Below, in pieces: positions 9,839 through 18,531 of a DNA stretch of 63,200 nucleotides. This stretch comes from Acidimicrobiales bacterium (GTDB taxonomy: Bacteria > Actinomycetota > Acidimicrobiia > Acidimicrobiales > RAAP-2): the NCBI GenBank assembly GCA_017883135.1, contig JADGOE010000010.1, forward strand, positions 1-63,200, read 5' to 3'. The notes under the pieces were generated by a model. The model was not told the DNA's origin and did no database searches. It saw only the letters and a program-made list of their open reading frames with translations. A program made the translations under genes and the position numbers. Each line of letters opens with the position of its first letter. Positions within the stretch are counted from its first letter, which is position 1.

Positions 9839-10350
9839 CCACTGCGCCGCCCTCCACCTCGCCGCCGGCCGGGGGTGGGGATCCGCCTGAGCCGCTTCCG
9901 CCCCGCCGCCCCGCAGCGAAGGCGCCTACCCGTCCGAGCCACCGCCTGCGCTATGGACTGGTGGGCGTCATCTTGGTCGCGTCGTTCGCCTTCTTGTTGG
10001 TGAAGGGGCTCGGCTCCGCACTCGACTTCTACCTCACCGCCGATCAGGCGGTGGCCCAGCAGGCGAGCCTGGGGTCGAAGACCTTCAACCTCGAAGGCAC
10101 GGTGGAGCCCGGCTCGATCCACCCGACTCCGAACGGGGTGGACTTCGTCGTCGCGTCCGGATCGACGCGGCTGGAGGTCGACAACACCGGCAGCCCCCCG
10201 CAGCTCTTCGAGGTCGGTATTCCGGTCATCGCGGTAGGACACTTCAGCGGCTCGACCTTCGTGTCGGACCAGATTCTGGTCAAGCACTCGTCGAACTACA
10301 TCGCCAAGTACCCCGGTCGGGTCACCGCCCCGAACGGGACCAAGCGATGA
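9835..10350 (+). CDS. ccmE: Heme chaperone CcmE
   Basis: A 171-residue protein with a Pro-rich cytoplasmic N-terminus, one membrane helix (about residues 40-57) and a periplasmic OB-fold domain. The heme-attaching histidine is His151 in VKHSSNYIAKYP, with the conserved Tyr155 four residues later, so this is the classical His type and not the Cys-type CcmE of some archaea and delta-proteobacteria. It carries heme from CcmC to CcmF/H. The start overlaps the ccmD stop by ATGA. Confidence 0.92.
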   Translation: MTTAPPSTSPPAGGGDPPEPLPPRRPAAKAPTRPSHRLRYGLVGVILVASFAFLLVKGLGSALDFYLTADQAVAQQASLGSKTFNLEGTVEPGSIHPTPNGVDFVVASGSTRLEVDNTGSPPQLFEVGIPVIAVGHFSGSTFVSDQILVKHSSNYIAKYPGRVTAPNGTKR

Positions 10351-10390
10351 TCCTCGGACCCTGCTGCCGGTACGACACCGATAGCCCACT

Positions 10391-12487
10391 GTGAACGGTA
10401 CGTTCGGCCACACCGGCGTCTTGCTCGGGTTGGTGGCTGCACTCGCCGGCATCGTCGTCATCGCTCTGGGACTCGCCCGCCACCGCGCATCGACCATGCG
10501 CAGCGGTCACGTCTACGCCCCGCTGGTTCTGGTGGGCGGCCTGATCGCGGTGGCGGCCATGCAGCACGCCCTCGTCACCCACGACTTCTCCCTCACCTAT
10601 GTGGCCGACAACAACAGCCGGTCCACACCGCTCCTCTACTCGATCACCGGCATGTGGTCCGCCCTGGCCGGATCGATCCTCCTGTGGGGGGTGATCCTCG
10701 GCGGGTATGCCACGGCGATGGTGTGGCGCTTCCGCCGCCGATCCGGCGAGCAGCTGGTGGCGTGGGCCACCCTGGTCGTCTACGTGGTGGCGGCCTTCTT
10801 CTTCGCGCTGATGCTCGGGCCGGCCGACCCGTTTCGACACGTGTCCGGAGCCATACCGACCAACGGGTTGGGCCCCAACGTCTTGCTCCAGGACAACCCG
10901 CTGGTGCTGTTCCACCCCCCGATGCTCTACCTCGGACTGGTCGGGTTCACCCTTCCCTTCGCGTTTGCTGTCGCCTCGTTGATCACCGGGCGGCTCGACG
11001 AGGACTGGCAGGGCGAGACCCGTCGCTGGACGCTCTTCGCCTGGACGTTCCTCACCGTCGGCATCGTGCTCGGAGCCTGGTGGTCCTATCAGGTCCTCGG
11101 ATGGGGCGGGTTCTGGGCGTGGGACCCGGTGGAGAACGCCTCGCTGCTTCCGTGGCTCGTAGGCACCGCCTACCTCCACTCGGTGATGGTCCAGCAGCGG
11201 CGCGGCCTGCTGCGCATCTGGAATCTATCCCTGGTGGTGGCAACGTTCAGCCTGACCATCCTCGGGACCTTCCTCACCCGGTCGGGCGTCATCCAGTCGG
11301 TGCACTCCTTCTCCGCTTCGACCATCGGCCCGCTGCTGTTGGGGTTCTTCGGACTGGTGGTGGTCTCGGGCGTCGGCCTCATTGCCTGGAGGGGTGATCG
11401 TCTGCGTTCCCCCGGGGGGATCGACTCGCCCGTGAGCCGCGAGGGCGCGTTCGTGGCCAACAACCTCCTCTTGGTCGCCTTCGCCTTTGTGGTGCTGCTG
11501 GGAACGGTCTTCCCGCTGCTCTACGAGGCCCTCGACGCCGGCCAGCAGGTGGCGGTCGGGGCCCCCTACTTCAACAGGCTCATCGTCCCGCTGGGGCTGG
11601 GCCTGCTGTTCTTGATGGCGGTGGCGCCTGCGCTCCCGTGGCGCAAGACCACCGTCGAGGTGATGCGGGCGCGCCTGGCAGTGCCGGCCGCGGTGGGCGT
11701 CGCGGTGGTGGTCCTGTGCGTCGCCGACGGCATCCACGGCATCGAGCCATTGCTGGCCTTCGGCCTCGGTGCGTTCGCTGCGGCATCGGCGCTCCGAGCC
11801 CTGGTCCTCTCGGTCCGGGCGGCGTGGCGGGGCGCCCGCGCTTCAGGGGGCACACCGGTCGGAGCCGTGCTGGCCGGGTGGCGCGGGCTGGTGGGCCGGG
11901 CCAACGGGGGCATGATCGTCCACGTCGGAGTGGTGGTGATCGCAGTCGGATTGGCAGCGGCGACCGCATTCGGCCAGCGCGGCGAGGTTCATCTGGCACG
12001 CGGGCAGTCGGCGTCCTTTGCCGGGCACACGGTGGTGTTCATCGACACGAGAACGGTGAGGACCGCGTCCCACACTGCCGCCGAGGCCGGCCTCCGGATC
12101 GACCGGGGCGGCGTCTTCTACCCGGCCATCAGCCGGTTCGACGCGGGGACCCAGGCGGTGGGCACGCCGGCCATCGACTCGAGCTGGAGGGACGACGTCT
12201 ACCTGACCATCGACTCCATCCCTGACAAGGGGACCGTGTGGACGTTCGGCGTGGTGGTACAGCCACTGGTCATGTGGTTGTGGATCGGTGGGGGCCTGGT
12301 GGTGGTGGGCTCGATCCTGTCGGCCATTCCGGGGCGCAGGCGCCGTCCCACCGACCCGGTGTCGGCCTCCGTGGTGGACGCTGGCGCGACCGTCGCCCCC
12401 GAACCCGGTGCCCCGGTTGCGGGCTCGCCGGCGCGGTCGGAACCGGATGCGGATCCGCTTCCAGTCGGTGCGGGCGATCCGTCGTGA
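10391..12487 (+). CDS. ccmF: Cytochrome c heme lyase subunit CcmF
   Basis: A 698-residue multi-spanning membrane protein that attaches heme to apocytochrome c together with CcmH. The tryptophan-rich WGGFWAWDPVENASLLPW motif (about residues 237-254) is diagnostic; about 14 hydrophobic segments and conserved histidines around it fit the family. A large external domain precedes the last helix, and the C-terminal tail of about 50 residues is Pro/Ala-rich. GTG 10391 lies 40 nt after ccmE; GTGA overlap joins it to ccmG. Confidence 0.93.
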   Translation: MNGTFGHTGVLLGLVAALAGIVVIALGLARHRASTMRSGHVYAPLVLVGGLIAVAAMQHALVTHDFSLTYVADNNSRSTPLLYSITGMWSALAGSILLWGVILGGYATAMVWRFRRRSGEQLVAWATLVVYVVAAFFFALMLGPADPFRHVSGAIPTNGLGPNVLLQDNPLVLFHPPMLYLGLVGFTLPFAFAVASLITGRLDEDWQGETRRWTLFAWTFLTVGIVLGAWWSYQVLGWGGFWAWDPVENASLLPWLVGTAYLHSVMVQQRRGLLRIWNLSLVVATFSLTILGTFLTRSGVIQSVHSFSASTIGPLLLGFFGLVVVSGVGLIAWRGDRLRSPGGIDSPVSREGAFVANNLLLVAFAFVVLLGTVFPLLYEALDAGQQVAVGAPYFNRLIVPLGLGLLFLMAVAPALPWRKTTVEVMRARLAVPAAVGVAVVVLCVADGIHGIEPLLAFGLGAFAAASALRALVLSVRAAWRGARASGGTPVGAVLAGWRGLVGRANGGMIVHVGVVVIAVGLAAATAFGQRGEVHLARGQSASFAGHTVVFIDTRTVRTASHTAAEAGLRIDRGGVFYPAISRFDAGTQAVGTPAIDSSWRDDVYLTIDSIPDKGTVWTFGVVVQPLVMWLWIGGGLVVVGSILSAIPGRRRRPTDPVSASVVDAGATVAPEPGAPVAGSPARSEPDADPLPVGAGDPS

Positions 12488-13059
12488 CCAGCGGAACGGC
12501 GTTCGAGATGAAGGCGTCCAGCAGGCACCCGGCACGTTGGGTGGCCGTCGGCGTGCTGGTGGTCGTCGCCGGCCTCGTCGCCGTGCTGGCCACCCGGCCA
12601 CCGGCAACGGTCACCGAGGTGCAGAGCCCCCTGGTCGCCAGACCGGCACCGCCGGTCGGGGGGGTGACCCTCGACGGCACCGGGTACCGGCTGCCGGCGG
12701 CACCCGGCACGTTCGTCGTGGTCAACTTCTTCGCCAGCTGGTGTGAACCCTGTCAACAGGAGGGGCCCGAACTGGTGCGGTTCCAGTACGAGCACAGCAG
12801 GTCCGGTGACGCATCGATGCTCAGCGTGGTGTTCGACGACACCCTGGGCGCCGCCCGCACCTATCAGTCCACCCTGGGCGCCGTCTGGCCGACGCTGGCC
12901 GACAGCGGGGGCAGGCTGGCCCTGAGCTTCGGGGTGAGGGCGCCCCCTTCCACGTTCGTGATCGCCCCGGACGGCCGGGTGGTGGCCTACATCGTGGCTC
13001 CGGTGACCGCCGCCGACCTCGACAGGATCATCGCCGAGGCGAAGGCGACCCGCGCGTGA
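12484..13059 (+). CDS. ccmG: Thioredoxin-like CcmG/DsbE/ResA protein
   Basis: A 191-residue membrane-anchored thioredoxin with one N-terminal helix (about residues 18-37). The active site FFASWCEPCQQE has Cys87 and Cys90, and the cis-proline region reads RAPPSTFVI. It reduces the apocytochrome CxxCH disulfide using electrons from CcdA. GTG 12484 overlaps the ccmF stop by GTGA; ATG 12508 is a possible shorter start. Confidence 0.9.
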   Translation: MTSGTAFEMKASSRHPARWVAVGVLVVVAGLVAVLATRPPATVTEVQSPLVARPAPPVGGVTLDGTGYRLPAAPGTFVVVNFFASWCEPCQQEGPELVRFQYEHSRSGDASMLSVVFDDTLGAARTYQSTLGAVWPTLADSGGRLALSFGVRAPPSTFVIAPDGRVVAYIVAPVTAADLDRIIAEAKATRA

Positions 13060-14264
13060 CCGGGCGCAAGTTCCCGCTGTGGACGGCCATGGGCGCTGTG
13101 CTGGTGGTGGCCCTGGTCATCGGCAGCGGGGTTCTGTCGTCGTCGCGGCCGACCGCAGCACAGCGGGCCCATGCCATCGAGTCGGTGGTGCGGTGCCCGA
13201 GTTGCGAAGACCTTTCAGCGGCCGTGTCCAACGCGCCGACCGCGGTGACGGTGCGGGCCACGGTGCGCCAGCTGGTGGACGAGGGGAAGGGGGACCAGCA
13301 GATCAAGGACTATCTGGTGGCCCGCTACGGCTCGTCGATCGTGCTGGACCCGCCGGCCAGTGGATGGTCGCTGCTGGTGTGGCTGGTTCCCGTGCTCGGG
13401 GGAGCGGCGGCTATGGGGGTGGTAGCGGTTGCGCTCGTCCGTCGCCGCGTCGGGGTCGTTGTCGGTCGTCAGGTGCCCGCAACCGAGGGGCCCGCCTCCC
13501 TCGACCCGCAGGTACTCGGGGAGCGCAGGCAATTCCTCACCCTGTCGTTGGCCGACGCCGACGCCGAGCACTTGGCCGGCGATCTCGCCGATCAGGACTA
13601 CCTGGCCCTCCGTCATCGGGACATGGTGCGCCTGGCGGCACTGGATGCGCGCGTCGGCGTGGAGACCGCCCGGCCCGCACGCTCCGGCCGGCGGCGCTCG
13701 GAACGAGGCCGCCGGAGCCGGTGGTTCCTCGGGGGAGCGATTGCCGCTTTCGCTGCAGCGTTGATCGTCGCCGTCATCTCGTTCGCGTCGAATCGACTGC
13801 CCGGCCAGACACCGACGGGCAACATCAGCCTGAGCCAGGCACAGCAGGTCGGCCAGACCCTCAACCAGGCGGCGACCCTGGTGAACCAGGGTCAGCTGGG
13901 CCAGGCCGCCCAGCTCTACCAGTCCGTGCTGGGCAAGCATCCCGACAACGAAGTGGCCGTGGCCCAACTCGGATGGATCGAGTACGAGACCGGGCTACAG
14001 GGAAAGAGCGGCTCCCTGTTGGGTGACGCACGGGCGAAGCTCAATCGGGCGGTGCAGCTCGACCCCACGGACTATGCCGTGCGGCTGTACCTGGGGACGG
14101 TACTGCTCCAACAGGACGGCGACGCGGCCGGAGCGGTGGACCAGTACCGGCGGTTCCTTGCCGACGACCCGCCGGTTGCGGTGGTGAAACAGGCGGCGTC
14201 CGAGCTCCGGACTGCCTACCGACAGGCCGCCGTGCCGCTCCCTCCCCAAGTGGGAACCGGCTGA
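13056..14264 (+). CDS. ccmH: Fused CcmH (CycL) and TPR CcmI-type protein
   Basis: A 402-residue protein. Residues about 8-28 form a signal or anchor helix, then RCPSCEDLSAAVSNA gives the CcmH redox motif (Cys47, Cys50) and the three-helix CcmH domain ending in a second helix at about 108-128. A basic cytoplasmic stretch, a third helix at about 225-245 and a TPR domain (about 270-385) follow, equal to CcmI, which holds the apocytochrome C-terminus. In many bacteria these are separate genes. GTG overlaps the ccmG stop by GTGA. It is the last gene of the ccm cluster; the facing gene is convergent. Confidence 0.88.
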   Translation: MTGRKFPLWTAMGAVLVVALVIGSGVLSSSRPTAAQRAHAIESVVRCPSCEDLSAAVSNAPTAVTVRATVRQLVDEGKGDQQIKDYLVARYGSSIVLDPPASGWSLLVWLVPVLGGAAAMGVVAVALVRRRVGVVVGRQVPATEGPASLDPQVLGERRQFLTLSLADADAEHLAGDLADQDYLALRHRDMVRLAALDARVGVETARPARSGRRRSERGRRSRWFLGGAIAAFAAALIVAVISFASNRLPGQTPTGNISLSQAQQVGQTLNQAATLVNQGQLGQAAQLYQSVLGKHPDNEVAVAQLGWIEYETGLQGKSGSLLGDARAKLNRAVQLDPTDYAVRLYLGTVLLQQDGDAAGAVDQYRRFLADDPPVAVVKQAASELRTAYRQAAVPLPPQVGTG

Positions 14265-14317
14265 TCCACCGGCGTCGAACCGACCTCCGCCCTCGCAGTG
14301 CGGGCCGTCGGCCGCGG

Positions 14318-15289
14318 TCAGGGAACCAGTACGGCCTTGCCGCCGATCGACCGGTCGATGAGGCCGGACATCACGGCCGCCGCGTCGGCGAGAGGGTAGG
14401 ACGCGGGCTCGGTCGGATGGAGGCTGCCGCTCCCGACCAGCTCCATCAGCTCGTCGATCAGCGCTCGGTTGCCGAACGGGTCCCTGAACGTCCACCCGCC
14501 CCAGTCCACTCCCACTACGGTCCGGTTGTTGAGGAGCACCTGGTTCAAGGGGATCGAAGCGATCGGACCGGAGGCGAAGCCGATCACGCAGAACCGCCCC
14601 AGGTGCCTGGTTGCCCGCAGGGCTGCCTCGCTGTGCCGCCCGCCCACCGCGTCGATGACCACGTCGACCCCGCCTCCCGAGATCTCCCTGGCCCGGGTCT
14701 TCAGATCCTCGTGCTCATAGTCGACGGTGGCCTCGGCACCCATCGCCATCGCGGCATCGAGCTTGCCCTGACTCGATGCGGCGGCGATGACCCGACCCCC
14801 GAGGGCGGTGGCCACGTCGGTGGCCGCCAGGCCGACCCCACCGCCGGCGCCGAGCACCAGCACCCACTCGCCGGGTGCCAGCGAGGTGCGCCGGGTCAGC
14901 GTGAACAGCATGGTGCAGTAGCTCTGGATCAGCGTGGCTGCCTGGCCGAAGTCGATGGTGTCCGGCATCGGGATCAGCGAGAGGGCCGGCACCGTCACCT
15001 GTTCGGCGAACCCACCGAAGCCGGTGAAGGCGATCACCCGGTCACCGACCGAGATGCCGTCCACGCCGGGCCCGACGGTCGACACCTCGCCGGCAATTTC
15101 GCCGCCGGGCACGAACGGCGTGGCCGGCTTGATCTGGTAACGCCCCTGGCAGAGCAGCCCGTCGACGAAGTTGACCCCGGCTGCCCGCACGTCGACCACC
15201 ACCTGGCCCTCCGCTGGCCCCGGCGAGTCACGCTCCTCGAGGACGAGAGTGTCGAGGGGACCGAGCTCGGTGCAGACGATGGCGCGCAT
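14318..15289 (-). CDS. NADPH:quinone oxidoreductase family (zinc-free MDR)
   Basis: A 323-residue medium-chain dehydrogenase/reductase of the quinone oxidoreductase type. The GroES-like N-terminal half has AAGVNFVDGLL and FVPGGEIAGEV, and the Rossmann half has VLGAGGGVGLAATDVA as nucleotide site and AAASSQGKLD as the NADPH phosphate region. Catalytic and structural zinc cysteines are absent. The enzyme should reduce quinones or alpha,beta-unsaturated carbonyls; substrate is unknown. A TAGGTT -10 box stands 6 nt before ATG, so it seems to be a separate leaderless transcription unit. Confidence 0.87.
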   Translation of the reverse strand: MRAIVCTELGPLDTLVLEERDSPGPAEGQVVVDVRAAGVNFVDGLLCQGRYQIKPATPFVPGGEIAGEVSTVGPGVDGISVGDRVIAFTGFGGFAEQVTVPALSLIPMPDTIDFGQAATLIQSYCTMLFTLTRRTSLAPGEWVLVLGAGGGVGLAATDVATALGGRVIAAASSQGKLDAAMAMGAEATVDYEHEDLKTRAREISGGGVDVVIDAVGGRHSEAALRATRHLGRFCVIGFASGPIASIPLNQVLLNNRTVVGVDWGGWTFRDPFGNRALIDELMELVGSGSLHPTEPASYPLADAAAVMSGLIDRSIGGKAVLVP

Positions 15290-15295
15290 GGCCAG

Positions 15296-15301
15296 AACCT
15301 A
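15296..15301 (-). promoter_or_regulatory. -10 box TAGGTT for the quinone oxidoreductase gene
   Basis: Minus-strand TAGGTT, 6 nt, then ATG 15289, the recurring leaderless spacing. Confidence 0.5.
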
Positions 15302-15340
15302 CTTCTGGTCCGGTGGACCGCCTCGCTCGGTGGCGTCGGT

Positions 15341-16486
15341 TCAGCTGCGCAGCGCCCGGAGCCCGCCCACCACCGCGGCGAACGCCGATTCGAACGCGTC
15401 GACGTCGGCCTCGGTGGTCGACCACCCCACCGAGAGCCGCAGGGACCGCTCACCGTCCACGCCCATGGCCTGCAGCACGGGTGAGGGCTCGAGGCTCTCC
15501 GACGAGCACGAGGAGCCCGAATGGACGGCGACGCCTGCCTGGTCGAGCCCGATGAGCACGGGCTCTGCCTCGACGCCTCCGATACCCAGGCAGACGATGT
15601 GGGGTAGCCGGAGCACCGGATCGCCGTAGACGCTCACTCCCTCGACCTCGCCGGCGATGGCCCGTATCCGATCGGTGTGCCGGAGGGCCGCCGCCTCTTC
15701 GGCGGCCAGCAACGCGGGTGCGCTCAGGGCGGCTGCGACGGCCCCGAAGCCGATGGCCGCGGCGACGTTCTCGAGGCCGGCCCTCCGAGCCCGCTCCTGT
15801 TCCCCGCCGACCATGAACGGCTCGATCCGGAGGCCCTGCCGGACGACCAAGGCCCCGATGCCCACCGGGCCACCGAGCTTGTGGGCCGACACCGATACCA
15901 GGTCGGCACCGAGCCGGCCCACATCGACCGGCACGTGGCCGGCCGCGGCCACCGCGTCGACGTGGCTGAGGATGCCGAGCCGGCGGCACCGTTCGACCAC
16001 CTCGGCCACCGGCTGGACGGTGCCGACCTCGTGGTTGGCCCACTGGCAGTGGAGCAGCGACGGCGGTCGCCCGTGAAGCGCCCGGCACCGTTGAATCGAT
16101 TCCTCTACCGCATCGACGTCGATCCGGCCGAAGGAGTCGGCCGTCACCGGCACCACCGGTCCCGACCGCGCCGAGGAGTCGCGCACCGCAGAGTGCTCGA
16201 CGTCCGAGCAGGCAACCGGTCCGGTGTCGCGCTGGTTCGCTCCCCATACCGCGGCGTTGACGGCCTCGGTCCCCCCCGAGGTGAACACGATCTGGCGGGG
16301 GGCCACGGCGAAGAGGGCCGCCACCCGCTCGCGGGCGTCCTCGAGTGCAGCGCGGACCATCCTCCCTTCGGTATGGACCCTGCCGGGGTCTGCCACGATG
16401 CCCAGGTCGTCCCACGCGTCGATGGCAGCCCGGGCTTCGGGACGCAGCGGGGTCGTGGATGCGTGATCGAGGTAGTGGCGGGCCAA
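15341..16486 (-). CDS. Cysteine desulfurase (NifS/IscS type)
   Basis: A 381-residue PLP enzyme of aminotransferase class V that takes sulfur from cysteine for Fe-S clusters or tRNA thiolation. Visible are YLDHASTTPLRPEA at the N-terminus, HCQWANHEVGTVQP, the PLP-binding lysine in SVSAHKLGGPVG, and the mobile loop SGSSCSS with the catalytic cysteine. The start is TTG 16486, 15 nt after the SufR-like gene on the same strand, so the two form an operon. With Mrp divergent on the other side this is an Fe-S assembly module. Confidence 0.9.
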   Translation of the reverse strand: MARHYLDHASTTPLRPEARAAIDAWDDLGIVADPGRVHTEGRMVRAALEDARERVAALFAVAPRQIVFTSGGTEAVNAAVWGANQRDTGPVACSDVEHSAVRDSSARSGPVVPVTADSFGRIDVDAVEESIQRCRALHGRPPSLLHCQWANHEVGTVQPVAEVVERCRRLGILSHVDAVAAAGHVPVDVGRLGADLVSVSAHKLGGPVGIGALVVRQGLRIEPFMVGGEQERARRAGLENVAAAIGFGAVAAALSAPALLAAEEAAALRHTDRIRAIAGEVEGVSVYGDPVLRLPHIVCLGIGGVEAEPVLIGLDQAGVAVHSGSSCSSESLEPSPVLQAMGVDGERSLRLSVGWSTTEADVDAFESAFAAVVGGLRALRS

Positions 16487-16501
16487 GGTCCGGTTCGCCG
16501 G

Positions 16502-17290
16502 TCAGATCACCGCGGCACAGGCATCGTCTCCACGGGCACGGGACGACGACAGCACCACCGGCACGACTCCGCCGGGATCACCGCTCAGGCCGGCAAGGAG
16601 GCCCTTGACCATGCCCCGATCGACGGCGCAGAGCACCGGGTACTGCGAAGCGGCATCGCCGAACGGGCAGTTGTCGGCCACCACAGCCGTGTTCGCGCCC
16701 TGGTCCTCGGCATGGGCCGCGAACCCGTGGGCGGTCAGGGTGTCGGCGATGGAGTGCATGGCCGTGCGCAGCGAGCGTTGGGTGTCGCCGGGCGACATCT
16801 GACCGGCCAGGGTTCGGCCGTACTCCTCTCCGACACGCTCGGCCATGGCCTCGGCGGCCACCGGGCCGAGCAGTTGCAGCGCTTCCTGCAGCAACAGGAC
16901 CACCAGGTCGTCCCTGCGGGTGAGGAGGTCCAGGGTCGGATCGTTGGCGATTGCCCGGAAGCGCTTGGAGGGCCGGCCGGCGCCGTTTCCGGCTGCTCGC
17001 TCCATGGTGATCTCCACGTAGCCACCGCTTGCCAGTCGCTCGAGGTGATGCCGGGCGACGTTGGGGTGCAGGGAGAACTGGGCAGCGACCTCCGAGGCGG
17101 TGGCGCCCGGGTTCGATCGGACGAACAGGTAGATCTCGCGCCGGGTCGGATCACCGAACGCGGAGGTCACCGCAGTGACTGCTGCGGCGAAGTGGCTGTC
17201 GGACTGTGCCGAATCGATCCCACGGTCCCGCGCACCGCGGCCCGGCCTGTCCGTGGGGAAGGGGATGGGTCTGTCTGCGTCCACGTGCAC
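16502..17290 (-). CDS. SufR-like winged-helix regulator with C-terminal cysteines
   Basis: A 262-residue regulator. Residues about 38-112 form an ArsR/MarR-like winged helix (SAFGDPTRREIYLFV, then TASEVAAQFSLHPNVARHHLERL and a GRPSKRF wing). The C-terminal half carries Cys208 in DNCPFGDAA, Cys221 in PVLCAVDRG and Cys258 near the end, the pattern of SufR-type sensors that bind an Fe-S cluster. By family analogy the holo form represses Fe-S genes. It is transcribed with the cysteine desulfurase and divergently from mrp; the intergenic space is only 47 nt. Regulation of both is an inference from position. Confidence 0.75.
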   Translation of the reverse strand: MHVDADRPIPFPTDRPGRGARDRGIDSAQSDSHFAAAVTAVTSAFGDPTRREIYLFVRSNPGATASEVAAQFSLHPNVARHHLERLASGGYVEITMERAAGNGAGRPSKRFRAIANDPTLDLLTRRDDLVVLLLQEALQLLGPVAAEAMAERVGEEYGRTLAGQMSPGDTQRSLRTAMHSIADTLTAHGFAAHAEDQGANTAVVADNCPFGDAASQYPVLCAVDRGMVKGLLAGLSGDPGGVVPVVLSSSRARGDDACAAVI

Positions 17291-17296
17291 GTCCCC

Positions 17297-17303
17297 TAGT
17301 CTA
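17297..17303. promoter_or_regulatory. Overlapping divergent -10 boxes between sufR-like and mrp
   Basis: The 7-mer TAGTCTA contains TAGTCT on the plus strand (17297-17302) and TAGACT on the minus strand (17303-17298). The minus box ends 7 nt before GTG 17290. The plus box would give mrp a leader of about 29 nt containing its GAGGAG ribosome site. Confidence 0.5.
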
Positions 17304-17337
17304 CCGGTGAGCCTGAAATTCCCTGAGGAGAACCTGG

Positions 17338-18510
17338 ATGACCATCGACGAGTCGCAGGTCACGGCCGCTGTTGCTGCGGTGATCGATCCCGAATTGCGC
17401 CGCCCACTGGCGGAGTTGGGCATGGTCGGCCGGGTGCAGGTGAGGCGCAGGAAGGTGACCGTCGAAGTCGCCCTTCCGGTGGCGGACTATCCCCAGGTCG
17501 ACGAGCTGGTCGGCCGGATCCGCCACGCGGTCGGCCCCCTGCCCGGTGTCGACCAGCTCACGGTGGATCGGGTGGTCATGGACGAGGAGCCTCGGGCCCG
17601 CCTCCGGATGCTGCTCCGGGGTGAGCCGGTCGACGGAGGGACCCAGCACGCTCCCGATGGCGACCACGGCCACTCCCACGGCGGGCAGCTCGGCCACGAA
17701 GAAGGCCGGCCGAACCGGTTCATGCTCCCGCGGTCGAAGACCCGGATCATCGGGATCTCCTCGGGGAAGGGAGGTGTCGGCAAGTCGTCGGTCACCGTCA
17801 ACTTGGCCGTGGCGCTCGCCCGCATGGGGTTCGACGTCGGGGTACTCGACGCCGATGTCTACGGGTTCTCCGTTCCGAAGATGCTGGGGATCACCTCCGA
17901 TCCGCTCATCATTGGCGACCTGGTCGTACCGCCGACCGCCAACGGCGTCCGCTGCCTGTCGATGGGGTTCTTCGTCGCCGACGACACCCCGGTGATCTGG
18001 AGGGGGCCCATGCTGCACAAGGCCCTGGAGCAGTTTCTGGTCGATGCCTACTGGGGGGAGCCGGACTTCCTGCTGATCGACATGCCCCCGGGCACGGGTG
18101 ACGTGACCCTCTCCCTCGGCCAGTACCTGCCGAAGACCGAGGTCTTCGTGGTCACCACGCCCCAGCCGGCAGCACAGCGGGTGGCCCAGCGCTCGGCCTA
18201 CGCCGCCCGCAAATTGAAGCTGGCGGTGCGAGGGGTCATCGAGAACATGAGCTGGTTCACCGGTGACGACGGGACCCGCTACGAACTGTTCGGCGCAGGC
18301 GGAGGGAGCCACCTCGCCTCCGAGCTCGGTGTCCCGCTCCTCGCCCAGGTGCCCCTGGTGCCGGCGTTGCGCCAGGGTGGCGACGAGGGTATCCCGGTGA
18401 CCGTGGCCGATCCGGAGGGCGAGGCGGCCGCGGTCTTCTCCGGGCTTGCCACCTCGATCGTCGAGATGGGCCCGGCCCGGGTCTACCGCAAGGAGCTCTC
18501 GGTCAGCTGA
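17338..18510 (+). CDS. mrp: Mrp/ApbC-type Fe-S cluster carrier ATPase
   Basis: A 390-residue protein. Residues about 1-85 are a MIP18/DUF59-like domain, followed by a His-rich linker (DGDHGHSHGG) and the P-loop ATPase with GISSGKGGVGKSSV, LDADVYGFSVPKM and DMPPGTGDVTL. It loads or delivers Fe-S clusters. The region where proteobacterial Mrp has a C-terminal CxxC reads ENMSWFTGDDGTRYE, without cysteines, as I recall for actinobacterial relatives. GAGGAG lies upstream of ATG. It is divergent from the SufR-like gene. Confidence 0.9.
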   Translation: MTIDESQVTAAVAAVIDPELRRPLAELGMVGRVQVRRRKVTVEVALPVADYPQVDELVGRIRHAVGPLPGVDQLTVDRVVMDEEPRARLRMLLRGEPVDGGTQHAPDGDHGHSHGGQLGHEEGRPNRFMLPRSKTRIIGISSGKGGVGKSSVTVNLAVALARMGFDVGVLDADVYGFSVPKMLGITSDPLIIGDLVVPPTANGVRCLSMGFFVADDTPVIWRGPMLHKALEQFLVDAYWGEPDFLLIDMPPGTGDVTLSLGQYLPKTEVFVVTTPQPAAQRVAQRSAYAARKLKLAVRGVIENMSWFTGDDGTRYELFGAGGGSHLASELGVPLLAQVPLVPALRQGGDEGIPVTVADPEGEAAAVFSGLATSIVEMGPARVYRKELSVS

Positions 18511-18531
18511 CCCTGTCCGGCGACGAGGGGT

